NCBI RefSeq assembly: GCF_001613365.1
Contig: NZ_BDCF01000012.1
Coordinates: forward strand, 1-64,000
From: Nocardia xishanensis NBRC 101358
Lineage (GTDB): Bacteria > Actinomycetota > Actinomycetes > Mycobacteriales > Mycobacteriaceae
Length of the DNA stretch: 64,000 bases
Direction: 5' to 3'
Shown here piece by piece: positions 36,555-45,580 of this stretch. The number at the start of each line of letters is the position of its first letter. Positions within the stretch are counted from its first letter, which is position 1. The notes beneath the pieces are model-generated. The model did no database searches and was not told where the DNA came from. It saw only the letters and a program-made list of their open reading frames with translations. Both the position numbers and the translations under genes were made by a program.

Positions 36555-36582
36555 TGGATCGTTCATGAATGGGAGATTTGCC

Positions 36583-37440
36583 GTGGAGCTCCGCCAGCTG
36601 GCATACTTCGTCGCGGTCTGCGAAGAACTCAGCTTCAGCAGGGCCGCCGCGCGATGCTTCATCTCGCAATCGGCGATAAGTCACCAGATCGCCCGGCTCG
36701 AACGCGACTTGGGCGTACCGCTGTTCGAGCGCTCTACCAGGGCCGTCGTGCCCACCGACGCGACCACCCGGCTACTTCCGCTGGCGAAACAAATGCTCAG
36801 CCTGGAATCCGCTATCCGCGCGGCGGTTCGGGCCTCCGGGCCACGAATCCGCTTGGCCGCCAACATGTCCTTCGCGAGCCGATCGCTGTCCGCCATCGCG
36901 GGCGCGCGGGCCGCGCATCCGGACGCGGAGATCGAATTCGTGATCAAGCCGTTCCGCCAACGCATTACGGCCGTCGCGGACGGCGACTGTGATCTCGCAC
37001 TCATCCGCGGCCGGGTCGACCAGCCCGGCCTGATGGTGGAACAACTCTGGGTCGAGGATCTCGTGATCGCCACCACCAGCGGTCATCCGCTGGCCACCCG
37101 CGACACCGTCACCCTCAACGATCTCAGCCCGTATCCCCTGCTGCTGCCGCCCGAACAGGAACAAGTGCTGCTGCACAACATCATTCGCAGCGCCTTCGCT
37201 GATCTGCCCGTGGGCCCGACCTTCGGCCCGCCGATCCCGCCCGACCACACCGCCACCATGGAGCTGATCAACCGCCCCGAGGCGTGGACCGTTCTCTATG
37301 CCCAGAGCCCCACCGAAGGACTCGTCGTCCTGCAACTCGCCGAACACCGCCTGCGCATCCCCGTCTCGGCCGTCCTCCGCGACGACGCCCGCCGCTCCCC
37401 CATCCTCACCACCCTGCTGGCCACCCTCCAGCGCAGCTGA
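36583..37440 (+). CDS. LysR-family transcriptional regulator
   Basis: 285 residues from the GTG at 36583, preferred because GGGAG lies 7 bases upstream and the protein then starts VELRQLAYFVAVCEELSFSR, the standard LysR N-terminus; an ATG at 36565 would add six residues. The HTH runs through AAARCFISQSAISHQIARLERDLG. The effector-binding domain starts near residue 85 (RIRLAANMSFA) and has the usual LALIRGRV element. It is divergent from ndh and convergent with etfA. Its ligand is unknown; control of the adjacent NDH-2 gene is likely by position. Confidence 0.92.
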   Translation: MELRQLAYFVAVCEELSFSRAAARCFISQSAISHQIARLERDLGVPLFERSTRAVVPTDATTRLLPLAKQMLSLESAIRAAVRASGPRIRLAANMSFASRSLSAIAGARAAHPDAEIEFVIKPFRQRITAVADGDCDLALIRGRVDQPGLMVEQLWVEDLVIATTSGHPLATRDTVTLNDLSPYPLLLPPEQEQVLLHNIIRSAFADLPVGPTFGPPIPPDHTATMELINRPEAWTVLYAQSPTEGLVVLQLAEHRLRIPVSAVLRDDARRSPILTTLLATLQRS

Positions 37441-37449
37441 GACAGCAAC

Positions 37450-37505
37450 AAAAAGACCCCGTCAAACCTGCTGCTACGCAACGTAACAACAGATTTGGCG
37501 GGGTC
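37450..37505 (-). terminator. rho-independent terminator of the etfBA operon
   Basis: On the minus strand a long imperfect stem (GACCCCGCCAAA at 37505-37494 pairing with 37466-37455, plus inner pairing of CTGTTGTTACG with its near-complement) is followed by TTTTT (37454-37450). It sits about 110 bases after the etfA stop and 10 after the convergent LysR stop. Confidence 0.8.
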
Positions 37506-37616
37506 CGGGTAACTCACCGGGTATGGGCTGAGTCCGCTACCGCGCCAACGAAACACGGCGGCGCAACCCAGCCCGCACCCAAAGCAGCCGCCTTAGACAC
37601 GGAGAGGCGGAACAGC

Positions 37617-38573
37617 CTAGCCCTTGTGGGCCTTGACCGCTTCGGTCAGCTGCGGGGCGACGTTGAACAGGTCGCCCACGATGCCGTAGTCCGCGATCTC
37701 GAAGATCGGGGCCTCTTCGTCCTTGTTGACCGCGACGATGGTCTTCGAGGTCTGCATGCCCGCGCGGTGCTGGATGGCGCCGGAGATGCCGAGGGCGATG
37801 TACAGCTGCGGGGAGACCGTCTTACCGGTCTGACCGACCTGGAACTGGCCCGGGTAGTAGCCCGAGTCGACGGCGGCGCGCGAAGCGCCGACGGCCGCGC
37901 CGAGCGAGTCGGCCAGCGCCTCGACGACCGCGAAGTTGTCGGCCGAACCGACGCCGCGACCACCGGAGACGACGATGTTCGCCTCGGTGAGCTCGGGACG
38001 GTCACCGGCGACGACCGGCTCGCGCGAGGTCACCTTGACGACACCCTCTTCCTGAGCGGGGACCTCGACGGTCACCTTCTCGCCCGCACCGGCCTGCGCG
38101 GCGGCCTCGACCGCACCCGGGCGGACCGAGATGACCGGCACGTCGCCGTTGGCCTTGGCGTCGACGGTGAAGGCGCCACCGAAGATGGAGTGCACGGCGG
38201 AGCCGTCGGCGTTGACGCCGATGACGTCCACCAGCAGACCGGAGCCGATGCGGGCGGCGAGGCGGCCCGACACCTCCTTGCCTTCGGCGGAGGCGGCGAC
38301 GATCACGGCGGCCGGGGAGACCGACTCGACCAGACCGGCCAGCACGTCGACCTTCGGGGTCACCAGGTAGTTCTCCACATCGTCGGACTCGGCGATGTAG
38401 ATCTTCTCGGCGCCCGCGGCGGCCAGCGCGTCGGCCAGCTTCTCGCCGGTCCCGGCGGCGCCGAGCACGACGGCGGCCGGGGTGCCAAGGGTGCGGGCGG
38501 CGGTGAGCAGTTCGGTGCTGACCTTCTTGATCGCACCGTCGGCGTGCTCGACGAGCACAAGTACTTCAGCCAT
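37617..38573 (-). CDS. etfA: electron transfer flavoprotein alpha subunit
   Basis: 318-residue FAD-carrying subunit of ETF, which collects electrons from acyl-CoA and other dehydrogenases. The C-terminal FAD domain is typical: [37 protein letters not shown] and [16 protein letters not shown]. The N-terminal domain starts [19 protein letters not shown]. It follows etfB with a 39-base gap on the minus strand, equivalent to Rv3028c-Rv3029c (fixB-fixA). It ends at a strong terminator. Confidence 0.97.
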   Translation of the reverse strand: MAEVLVLVEHADGAIKKVSTELLTAARTLGTPAAVVLGAAGTGEKLADALAAAGAEKIYIAESDDVENYLVTPKVDVLAGLVESVSPAAVIVAASAEGKEVSGRLAARIGSGLLVDVIGVNADGSAVHSIFGGAFTVDAKANGDVPVISVRPGAVEAAAQAGAGEKVTVEVPAQEEGVVKVTSREPVVAGDRPELTEANIVVSGGRGVGSADNFAVVEALADSLGAAVGASRAAVDSGYYPGQFQVGQTGKTVSPQLYIALGISGAIQHRAGMQTSKTIVAVNKDEEAPIFEIADYGIVGDLFNVAPQLTEAVKAHKG

Positions 38574-38612
38574 TTGTGTTCTCTCCTAGGAAGTCTCGTC
38601 AGCCGGGGCGGA

Positions 38613-39398
38613 TCAGATGATCTTCTGACCGATGAGGTACTGGGCGATCTTGGTGCCGCCTTCGCCCTCGTCGGCGATCTTCTCGCCCGCGGTGCGCGGG
38701 GGCTTCGGGGTGGACGCGGTGACGCTGGTGCCCGCGTTGGCCACACCGACGGTCGACGGGTCGACACCCAGATCGGCCAGCGTGAAGACCTGAACTTCCT
38801 TCTTCTTGGCCGCCATGATGCCCTTGAAGGACGGGAAGCGCGGCTCGTTGATCTTCTCGGTGACCGAGACGATGGCCGGGAGGGTGGCCTCCAGCTTGAA
38901 GACGCCTTCGTCGGTCTCGCGCTCGCCGGTGATCTTGTCGCCGTCGACGGTCAGCTTGCGAAGGTGGGTCAGCTGGGGCAGGCCCAGGTACTCCGCGATG
39001 ATCGCGGGCACGGCGCCCGCGCGGCCGTCGGTCGCCTCGTTACCGGCGATGACCAGCTCGACACCCTCGACCTGGCCGAGCGCGCTGGCCAGCACCCACG
39101 CGGTCTGCACGGCGTCGGAGCCGTGGATCGCCGGGTCGTTGATGTGGATGGCCTTGTCGGCGCCCATGGACAGCGCCTTGCGGATGGCCTCGGTGGCGCG
39201 GTCCGGACCGGCGGCCAGCACGGTGACCTCGCCGCCCTGGGCCTCCTTGATCAGCAGCGCCTCTTCGACGGCGCGCTCGTTGATCTCGTCGAGGACCGCG
39301 TCGGCGGCCTCGCGGTCCAGGGTGTAGTCACCATCGGACAGCTTGCGCTCGGACCAGGTGTCGGGAACCTGCTTGATGAGTACGACGATGTTCGGCAT
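38613..39398 (-). CDS. etfB: electron transfer flavoprotein beta subunit
   Basis: 261-residue AMP-binding partner of EtfA. It opens MPNIVVLIKQVPDTWSERKL and contains DEINERAVEEALLIKEAQGG and VIAGNEATDGRAGAVP, all standard for EtfB. The ATG at 39398 gives the normal N-terminus; the frame extension to 39491 has no family match. First gene of etfBA. It is divergent from the SAM methyltransferase gene, and the space between holds a perfect 11-base-arm palindrome that probably controls one or both. Confidence 0.96.
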   Translation of the reverse strand: MPNIVVLIKQVPDTWSERKLSDGDYTLDREAADAVLDEINERAVEEALLIKEAQGGEVTVLAAGPDRATEAIRKALSMGADKAIHINDPAIHGSDAVQTAWVLASALGQVEGVELVIAGNEATDGRAGAVPAIIAEYLGLPQLTHLRKLTVDGDKITGERETDEGVFKLEATLPAIVSVTEKINEPRFPSFKGIMAAKKKEVQVFTLADLGVDPSTVGVANAGTSVTASTPKPPRTAGEKIADEGEGGTKIAQYLIGQKII

Positions 39399-39498
39399 CG
39401 GTCTTCGTCGACCTCCTGTTCTGGGGGCGTGTATCTGGCGGTCGCACGAGCTGGGCCGTACGTCCTGTTGAGGTAGCTCAGGGCGTGACACTACCCTA

Positions 39499-39526
39499 CG
39501 CTAAGTTACTCATGGGTAACTTAGCG
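39499..39526. promoter_or_regulatory. perfect palindromic operator between etfB and the MGLP operon
   Basis: Arms CGCTAAGTTAC (39499-39509) and GTAACTTAGCG (39516-39526) are exact complements around a 6-base spacer. It lies 101 bases from etfB and 66 from the methyltransferase start. Size and symmetry suit a TetR-family repressor; the regulator is not identified in the window. Confidence 0.6.
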
Positions 39527-39591
39527 GCTTCTCTCTCACTACACCGGTCCGGGCGATATCGTGCGCGACCCTTACCAGTAACGTCGGTGCG

Positions 39592-40401
39592 ATGAGCGAG
39601 GCTGTGATCCCTGCCGCAGTGGGCGACCCGAGGGTCATGACTGCGGAAAATGCCGGTGCCGTCGAGCCTTTGCCGCTGACCGGCGAGCGCACCGTACCCG
39701 GCATCGCCGAGGAGAACTACTGGTTCCGCAGGCACGAGATCGTCTACGCCCGGCTGCTCGACCGATGCGCGGGAAAGACCGTGCTCGAGGCGGGTTCCGG
39801 CGAAGGCTACGGCGCCGACATGATCGCCGGCGTGGCCACCAAGGTGATCGGCCTCGACTACGACGCGAGCGCGGTCGCGCACGTGCGGGCGCGCTACCCG
39901 CGCGTCGAGATGATCCAGGGCAACCTCGCCGCCCTGCCGCTCGACGACGCCTCGGTCGACGTGGTGGTGAATTTCCAGGTCATCGAACACCTTTGGGATC
40001 AGGGCCAGTTCCTGCGGGAATGCCTGCGGGTGCTGCGGCCGGGCGGCGAGCTGCTGATCAGCACGCCCAACCGGATCACCTTCTCGCCCGGCCGCGACAC
40101 CCCGCTCAATCCGTTCCACACCCGCGAGCTGAACGCGGACGAACTCACCGAGCTGCTGGTCGACGCCGGTTTCGAGGTCGCGCTGATGACCGGCGTACAC
40201 CACGGCGCGACACTGAAAGCGCTGGACGCCAAGCACGGTGGCTCGTTCATCGATGCGCAGATCGAGCGCGCCCTCGCCGGCGAGCCGTGGCCCGCCGAGC
40301 TGACCGCCGACGTGGCCGCGGTGTCCATCGACGACTTCGACCTGATCACCGAGGACATCGACGCCAGTCTCGATCTCGTTGCCATCGCGGTGAAACCTTG
40401 A
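39592..40401 (+). CDS. class I SAM-dependent methyltransferase (Rv3030-like)
   Basis: 269-residue methyltransferase. Motif I is VLEAGSGEGYGADM, motif II region VIGLDYDASA, and post-I NLAALPLDDASVDVVVNFQVIEHL, followed by VLRPGGELLISTPN. Rv3030 in M. tuberculosis is a methyltransferase in the 6-O-methylglucose lipopolysaccharide locus, and the two next genes here match Rv3031 and Rv3032, so a glucan O-methylation role is likely. Its TGA overlaps the TTG start of the GH57 gene. First gene of a three-gene operon. Confidence 0.9.
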   Translation: MSEAVIPAAVGDPRVMTAENAGAVEPLPLTGERTVPGIAEENYWFRRHEIVYARLLDRCAGKTVLEAGSGEGYGADMIAGVATKVIGLDYDASAVAHVRARYPRVEMIQGNLAALPLDDASVDVVVNFQVIEHLWDQGQFLRECLRVLRPGGELLISTPNRITFSPGRDTPLNPFHTRELNADELTELLVDAGFEVALMTGVHHGATLKALDAKHGGSFIDAQIERALAGEPWPAELTADVAAVSIDDFDLITEDIDASLDLVAIAVKP

Positions 40402-41984
40402 CCGACAACGCGGTACCCGGCCAGTTCACCCTGGTCCTGCACTCCCATCTGCCCTGGCTGGCCCACCACGGCCGCTGGCCGGTCGGCGAGGAATGGCTCT
40501 ACCAGTCATGGGCCGCCTCCTACCTGCCCGTCGTCGAGGTGCTGAGAACCCTTGCGGCGGAAGGACGTTCACATCTGCTCAGCCTCGGCATCACGCCGGT
40601 GCTCGCGGCCCAGCTGGACGACCCGCACTGCTCGGCAGGCATGCACCACTGGCTCGGCAACTGGCAGCTGCGCGCCGACGAGGCCGCCATGGCGGGCAAC
40701 GTCGCGCTCGGCAGGCACGAACACCGGCTCGCCGCGGCGGCGTTGACCGAGTTCGAGCAGCGCTGGCGGCACGGCGCGGCGCCGGTCTGGCGCGAACTCG
40801 TCGACGCGCAGACGATCGAGCTGCTCGGCGGTCCGCTGGCACACCCCTTCCAGCCGCTGCTCGACCCGCGACTGCGCGACTTCCAGCTGCGCGAGGGACT
40901 GGCCGACGCCCGCAGGCGCTGGGGTCACACACCGACCGGCATCTGGGCGCCGGAGTGCGGATACACCCCGGGGATGGAGCTCGGCTACGCGGCCGCCGGT
41001 GTGACGCATTTCATGGTCGACGGGCCCGCTTTGCGCGGCGACAGCAGCCTCGGACGTCCGGTGCGCGACTCCGATGTGGTGGCCTTCGGGCGCGATCTCG
41101 CAGTGAGCTACCGGGTCTGGTCGCCCAAGTCCGGATATCCGGGCCAGGCCGCGTACCGTGACTTTCATCACTACGACCACGCGACAGGTCTCAAACCGTC
41201 CCGCGTCACCGGCAAGACGGTCGCCGGGCCCGACAAGGCGCCCTACGACCCAGAGCTGGCGGCCGCGGCGGTGGTGCGCGACGTCGACGACTTCGTGCGA
41301 ACGGTGCGCGAGCGGCTGGTCGCCGAGTCCGAACGCATCGGCCGCCCGGCCCTCGTGGTGGCCGCCTTCGATACGGAGCTGTTCGGGCACTGGTGGCACG
41401 AGGGTCCGCAGTGGCTGGCCCAGGTTCTGCGCGCGCTGCCGGAGGCGGGCGTCACCGTCGGCACCCTGGCCGACGCGCGGGAACGCGGATACGTCGGTGC
41501 GCCCGTGCAGCTGACCGATTCGTCCTGGGGCTCCGGGAAGGACTGGCGGGTGTGGGCCGGTGATCAGGTGCGCGATCTCGTCGAACTCAACGACGAGGTG
41601 GTGCGGCTGGCGCTGGACACCCTGGACAAGATGCGCGCCGGAAACTCGTTCGCGCTGCGCGATCCGGTCGCGGATCAGTTGCTGCGCGAGGCGATCCTGA
41701 CGGTGTCCAGCGACTGGGCTTTCATGGTCAGCAAGGACTCCGCGGCGGGCTACGCGCGGGAGCGGGCGCACCAGCACGCGCATGCCGTCAGGGAAATCGC
41801 GGCGGCGGTCGGCGCGGGTCAAGTCGCCAAAGCGCGGCAGTTGGCGGCAGGATGGTACGCGGCCGACGGATTCTTTCCCGGATTGGATGCGCGACGGCTC
41901 CCCAGTACCGACCCCACCGGGAACCTGGGCCCGGCCCCCGAAGGCCAAGCCGCAGAAGGCCCTGACCGACAAGGCCCTGCCTGA
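40398..41984 (+). CDS. GH57-family 1,4-alpha-glucan branching enzyme (Rv3031-like)
   Basis: 528-residue cytoplasmic branching enzyme for alpha-1,4-glucan. It begins at TTG 40398, overlapping the methyltransferase stop (TTGA), and the N-terminus FTLVLHSHLPWLAHHGRWP is the GH57 motif 1. The nucleophile is Glu186 in IWAPECGYTPG and the acid Asp325 in AAFDTELFGHWWHEG. The C-terminal helical domain holds SSDWAFMVSKDSAAGYARERAHQH, typical of GH57 branching enzymes. In mycobacteria this enzyme makes branches in methylglucose lipopolysaccharide. The last ~25 residues (GPAPEGQAAEGPDRQGPA) are low-complexity. Confidence 0.92.
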   Translation: MTDNAVPGQFTLVLHSHLPWLAHHGRWPVGEEWLYQSWAASYLPVVEVLRTLAAEGRSHLLSLGITPVLAAQLDDPHCSAGMHHWLGNWQLRADEAAMAGNVALGRHEHRLAAAALTEFEQRWRHGAAPVWRELVDAQTIELLGGPLAHPFQPLLDPRLRDFQLREGLADARRRWGHTPTGIWAPECGYTPGMELGYAAAGVTHFMVDGPALRGDSSLGRPVRDSDVVAFGRDLAVSYRVWSPKSGYPGQAAYRDFHHYDHATGLKPSRVTGKTVAGPDKAPYDPELAAAAVVRDVDDFVRTVRERLVAESERIGRPALVVAAFDTELFGHWWHEGPQWLAQVLRALPEAGVTVGTLADARERGYVGAPVQLTDSSWGSGKDWRVWAGDQVRDLVELNDEVVRLALDTLDKMRAGNSFALRDPVADQLLREAILTVSSDWAFMVSKDSAAGYARERAHQHAHAVREIAAAVGAGQVAKARQLAAGWYAADGFFPGLDARRLPSTDPTGNLGPAPEGQAAEGPDRQGPA

Positions 41985-41995
41985 GAAGGACTTGC

Positions 41996-43258
41996 ATGAA
42001 AATCTTGATGGTGTCGTGGGAGTACCCACCGGTTGTGGTCGGTGGGCTGGGTCGCCACGTACATCACCTGGCCACCGAGCTCGCCGCGGCGGGCCACGAG
42101 GTGGTCGTCCTGTCCCGCCGCCCCTCCGGCACCGACTCGTCGACGCATCCGACGCACTCCTTCATCGAGGACGGCGTGCTGGTGGTCGCGGTCGCCGAGG
42201 ATCCGCCGTGCTTCGACTTCGGCGAGGACATGCTGGCGTGGACCCTTGCCATGGGCCACGCCATGGTGCGCGCCGGCGTCGCGCTCGGCAAGCCGGGCAT
42301 CGGTGACGGCTGGACGCCCGACGTCGTGCACGCGCACGACTGGCTGGTGGCCCACCCCGGCGTCGCCCTCGCGGAGTACTACGACGTGCCGCTGGTCTCG
42401 ACCATCCACGCCACCGAGGCCGGCCGTCACAGCGGCTGGGTCGCGGGCAAGGTCAACAAGCAGGTGCACTCCGTCGAGTGGTGGCTCGCCAACGAGTCCG
42501 ACGCGCTGATCACCTGCTCGACCTCGATGCAGGACGAAGTGCAGCGCCTCTACGGTCCCGAGCGCATCCCGATGACGGTCATCCGCAACGGTATCGACGT
42601 GGGCGCGTGGACTTTCCGGCCGCGCTCCCCGCGCTCCGGCCCGCCCCGGCTGCTCTACGTCGGCAGGCTCGAGTACGAGAAGGGCGTGCAGGACGCCATC
42701 GCGGCGCTGCCCCGCATCCGCCGCGCCCACCCCGGCACCACGCTGACCATCGCGGGCGTCGGCACCCAATTCGAATGGCTGCGGGAACGGGCCAGGGTGC
42801 ACCGCGTCGCGCGCGCGGTCACCTTCGCGGGCCAGCTCGGTCATCAGGAACTGCTCGGCTGGCTGCACGGCGCCGACGCCATCGTGCTGCCGAGCCGCTA
42901 CGAGCCGTTCGGCATCGTGGCGTTGGAGGCGGCCGCGGCGGGCACCCCGCTGATCACCTCGACGGCGGGCGGGCTCGGCGAAGCCGTCATCGACGGCGTG
43001 ACGGGCGCGTCCTTCGAACCCGCCGACGTGGACGGCTTGGTGGAGGCGGTGCGCGCCACGCTGGACGACCCCGTCGCCACCCAGGACCGCGCCTACGCCG
43101 CGCGGGAACGACTGACGGCGGACTTCGCCTGGGATGTCGTCGCGGCCGAGACCGCGCAGGTGTACTCGGCGGCCAAACGCCGCGTGCGCAATCCACTCGG
43201 CAGGCCGGTCATCGTGGAACGACCACTGCCGGAACGGGATCCGAACAACCCGCTCTGA
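41996..43258 (+). CDS. GT4 alpha-glucosyltransferase (Rv3032-like)
   Basis: 420-residue glycogen-synthase-like GT4 enzyme, expected to add alpha-1,4-glucosyl units to methylglucose lipopolysaccharide. The N-terminal MKILMVSWEYPPVVVGGLGRHV is the acceptor-side GT4/GT5 signature, with VHAHDWLVAHPG. The donor half has LYVGRLEYEKGVQDAI and LPSRYEPFGIVALEAAAAGTP (E-x7-E). AGAAGGA lies 6 bases before the ATG. It completes the methyltransferase - branching enzyme - transferase operon. It ends against the convergent lipoprotein gene with only 8 bases between. Confidence 0.94.
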   Translation: MKILMVSWEYPPVVVGGLGRHVHHLATELAAAGHEVVVLSRRPSGTDSSTHPTHSFIEDGVLVVAVAEDPPCFDFGEDMLAWTLAMGHAMVRAGVALGKPGIGDGWTPDVVHAHDWLVAHPGVALAEYYDVPLVSTIHATEAGRHSGWVAGKVNKQVHSVEWWLANESDALITCSTSMQDEVQRLYGPERIPMTVIRNGIDVGAWTFRPRSPRSGPPRLLYVGRLEYEKGVQDAIAALPRIRRAHPGTTLTIAGVGTQFEWLRERARVHRVARAVTFAGQLGHQELLGWLHGADAIVLPSRYEPFGIVALEAAAAGTPLITSTAGGLGEAVIDGVTGASFEPADVDGLVEAVRATLDDPVATQDRAYAARERLTADFAWDVVAAETAQVYSAAKRRVRNPLGRPVIVERPLPERDPNNPL

Positions 43259-43266
43259 CCGGCGGG

Positions 43267-44598
43267 TTACTCCGGCTGGAAGACGAAGACCTCGCCGATG
43301 CGCGTGGCCACCACCACCTCGCCCTCGGGCCCGACCGAGGTGCCGGTGGTGGTGCCCTTCGCGCCGGGCAGCACATCGGAATCGATGGTGTCGCCGCTGC
43401 CGGTGTCGAAGGTGATCAGGCTCAGGCCGTCGCCGATCGCGGCGGCGGTGTAGCCGGTGTCGCCCGCGGTCTGCACCGGGGCGCCGCGCAACGCAAGATC
43501 CTTGCGCTCCCAGGCGATCTCGGAGCCGTCACCGGTGTCACGCAGGGCGAGCAGATAGCCCTCGTCGCCCGCCGGGATGATCAGGCCGTCGCCGGACACC
43601 GAGATCCCGCCGCTGGGAACGAATCCCAGCGGCCGCACCCACTTGGTGCGGCCGTCGGCGGCGTCGACGGCGATCAGCCGCTTGCTGTTGTCGCCGACGT
43701 AGACGGTGTCGCCGTCGGCGGAAAGGGCTGGGCCGGTTGCGCTGCCCTCGGTCAGCATCTCCGCGCGCCACTCCTGCTGAATCTTGTTGTCGGCGTAGCG
43801 CAACGCGATCAGTGCGGCGCTGGGCGCACCGGGCTGCCACACGGTGACGTAGAACCGGCCGGTGGCTCCGTCGATCGCCGAGATGTTGGCGATCGGGCAT
43901 TGCGGGCCGCCGGTGCCGCAGTCGTCCAGCCCCTGGCCCGAGGCGGGCCGGGTCAGAGCGGGGCTCTCCAGGAAGTCGGGCTCGCCGAGCAATTGCACGG
44001 TCGGCACCGTCCGCTGGCCGGTCTGCCGGTCCAGCACGTCCACCTGACCGGACTGGGTGATGGTGAGCAGCCTGCTGTCACCGGTGAACTGCACCGAAAC
44101 CGGAACGCCGGCAACGGGTGTGCGCCAGCGCGGCTGACCGAGGTAATTGAAGGAGTTCACCGCGCCGTCGTCGCCGACGTACACATTGCTGACGCCGTCG
44201 ACCGCCGTCGGCGACGAGATCGCGTTGGGGCCGAGCACATCACAGAAACGCTTGCGGCCGGTCGGCATCTGGAACGACAGGATGGCGCACCCGTTCGCGG
44301 TGCGGGTGGTCAGGAACAGCTGTCCCTCGGCGCCGATGGTGACCGGCTGCTCGATGGGCCCCGCCGCGGGTCTCGACCAGCTCAACGACAGCGAGCGGGC
44401 GCCGCTCACGGGGCTGACGCCGCTGTTGCGACCGTCGTGATGCGCGGCGGGCCACCCCTTGCCGGGGCCGACCGCTATGTCGTCGACATCGGTGCCGCAG
44501 GCGGTCAGTGCCAGCGTGCCGAGAGCGGCCAGCGCGGCCACCGCACGCACCCGGGATCGCGGCCGTGTCGCGACAACCCGCACGCCTCCGGTTCGCAC
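43267..44598 (-). CDS. PQQ-type beta-propeller lipoprotein (Rv3035-like)
   Basis: 443-residue exported lipoprotein. The GTG at 44598 gives a lipoprotein signal ending in LTAC with lipidated Cys34, preceded by a GGGGAG site; the frame opens to 44799 without signal character. The mature part is a series of beta-propeller blades with repeating patterns such as VYVGDDGAVNSFNYLGQPRWRT and TVYVGDNSKRLIAVDAADGR, like BamB or quinoprotein propellers. Family residues for PQQ binding are not evident, so a scaffold role is more likely. It lies in the MGLP region like Rv3035. Confidence 0.85.
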   Translation of the reverse strand: MRTGGVRVVATRPRSRVRAVAALAALGTLALTACGTDVDDIAVGPGKGWPAAHHDGRNSGVSPVSGARSLSLSWSRPAAGPIEQPVTIGAEGQLFLTTRTANGCAILSFQMPTGRKRFCDVLGPNAISSPTAVDGVSNVYVGDDGAVNSFNYLGQPRWRTPVAGVPVSVQFTGDSRLLTITQSGQVDVLDRQTGQRTVPTVQLLGEPDFLESPALTRPASGQGLDDCGTGGPQCPIANISAIDGATGRFYVTVWQPGAPSAALIALRYADNKIQQEWRAEMLTEGSATGPALSADGDTVYVGDNSKRLIAVDAADGRTKWVRPLGFVPSGGISVSGDGLIIPAGDEGYLLALRDTGDGSEIAWERKDLALRGAPVQTAGDTGYTAAAIGDGLSLITFDTGSGDTIDSDVLPGAKGTTTGTSVGPEGEVVVATRIGEVFVFQPE

Positions 44599-44777
44599 CT
44601 GCTGTTCTCCCCTCTGGTCGATGGCCGCTGCAAGACTAGCCTGCGCCCGATATGACGCGCCTCCGGCAGTGCGAACGTGAGGGTAGAGCCCGGGCGTGAT
44701 GCGGCACGAAAGTACGCTGTGTAGCCAATGACGGACCCTCGGGTCGCTGCCCGGGGAACACGACGGGAGAACGGTTC

Positions 44778-45527
44778 GTGACGAGCATGTGGGGCGCACC
44801 GTTGCGCTCGCGGTGGCGCGGTTCGCGCCGCCGGGATCCGCAGCAGGCGCGATTTCTGACCAAGGCGTCGCTGCGCTGGGTGCTCGCCAACCGCGCCTAT
44901 ACGCCCTGGTATCTGGTCCGCTACTACCGGCTGTTCAAGTTCAGGCTGGCCAACCCGCACATCGTGCTGCGCGGCATGGTGTTCCTCGGCCGCCGGGTCG
45001 AGATCCACGCGACCCCCGAGCTGAGCCGGATGGAGATCGGGCGCTGGGTGCACATCGGCGACGGCAACGCCATCCGCTGCCACGAAGGTTCGCTGCGGAT
45101 CGGCGACAAGGTGGTGTTCGGCAAGGACAATGTCGTCAACACCTACCTCGACATCGAGATCGGCGAATCCACCCTGGTCGCCGACTGGTGCTACATCTGC
45201 GACTTCGACCACAAGATGGACGACATCACGCTGCCCATCAAGGATCAGGGCATCGTGAAGAGCCCGGTCCGGATCGGCCCCGACACGTGGATCGCCGCGA
45301 AGGTGACCGTGCTGCGCGACACCCGCGTCGGCCGCGGCTGCGTGCTCGGCGCGCACGCGGTGGTCAAGGGCGAGATCCCGGACTACAGCATCGCCGTCGG
45401 CGCGCCCGCGAAGGTGGTCAAGAACCGCAAGGCCACCTGGGAGGCGGGCGCCGAGGAGCGGGCGAAGTACATCGCCGCGCTGGAGGACATCGAACGCAAG
45501 AAGAACGGCGTCGCCCAGCAGGCGTAG
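44778..45527 (+). CDS. left-handed beta-helix acyltransferase (Rv3034c-like)
   Basis: 249-residue hexapeptide-repeat acyltransferase. The repeats run through MEIGRWVHIGDGNAIRCHEG, LRIGDKVVFGKDNVVNTYLD, then RIGPDTWIAAKVTVLRDTRVGRG and VVKGEIPDYSIAVGAPAKVV, the LbH end signature. It resembles Rv3034c, placed in the MGLP locus, where it could add short acyl groups to the glucan. GTG start at 44778 with GGGAGA upstream. It is divergent from the propeller lipoprotein gene, unlike the M. tuberculosis arrangement. Confidence 0.88.
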   Translation: MTSMWGAPLRSRWRGSRRRDPQQARFLTKASLRWVLANRAYTPWYLVRYYRLFKFRLANPHIVLRGMVFLGRRVEIHATPELSRMEIGRWVHIGDGNAIRCHEGSLRIGDKVVFGKDNVVNTYLDIEIGESTLVADWCYICDFDHKMDDITLPIKDQGIVKSPVRIGPDTWIAAKVTVLRDTRVGRGCVLGAHAVVKGEIPDYSIAVGAPAKVVKNRKATWEAGAEERAKYIAALEDIERKKNGVAQQA

Positions 45528-45580
45528 TTCTCCGCGCCGTTCGACGGAAGTCGTCGGTGGGCTCGAGTACGGTCGTCGGC

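Noticed and set aside
43247..43268. Small hairpin between the GT4 and propeller lipoprotein genes
   Set aside because: A 7-base stem overlapping both 3' coding ends with no T-run; too weak to call a terminator.
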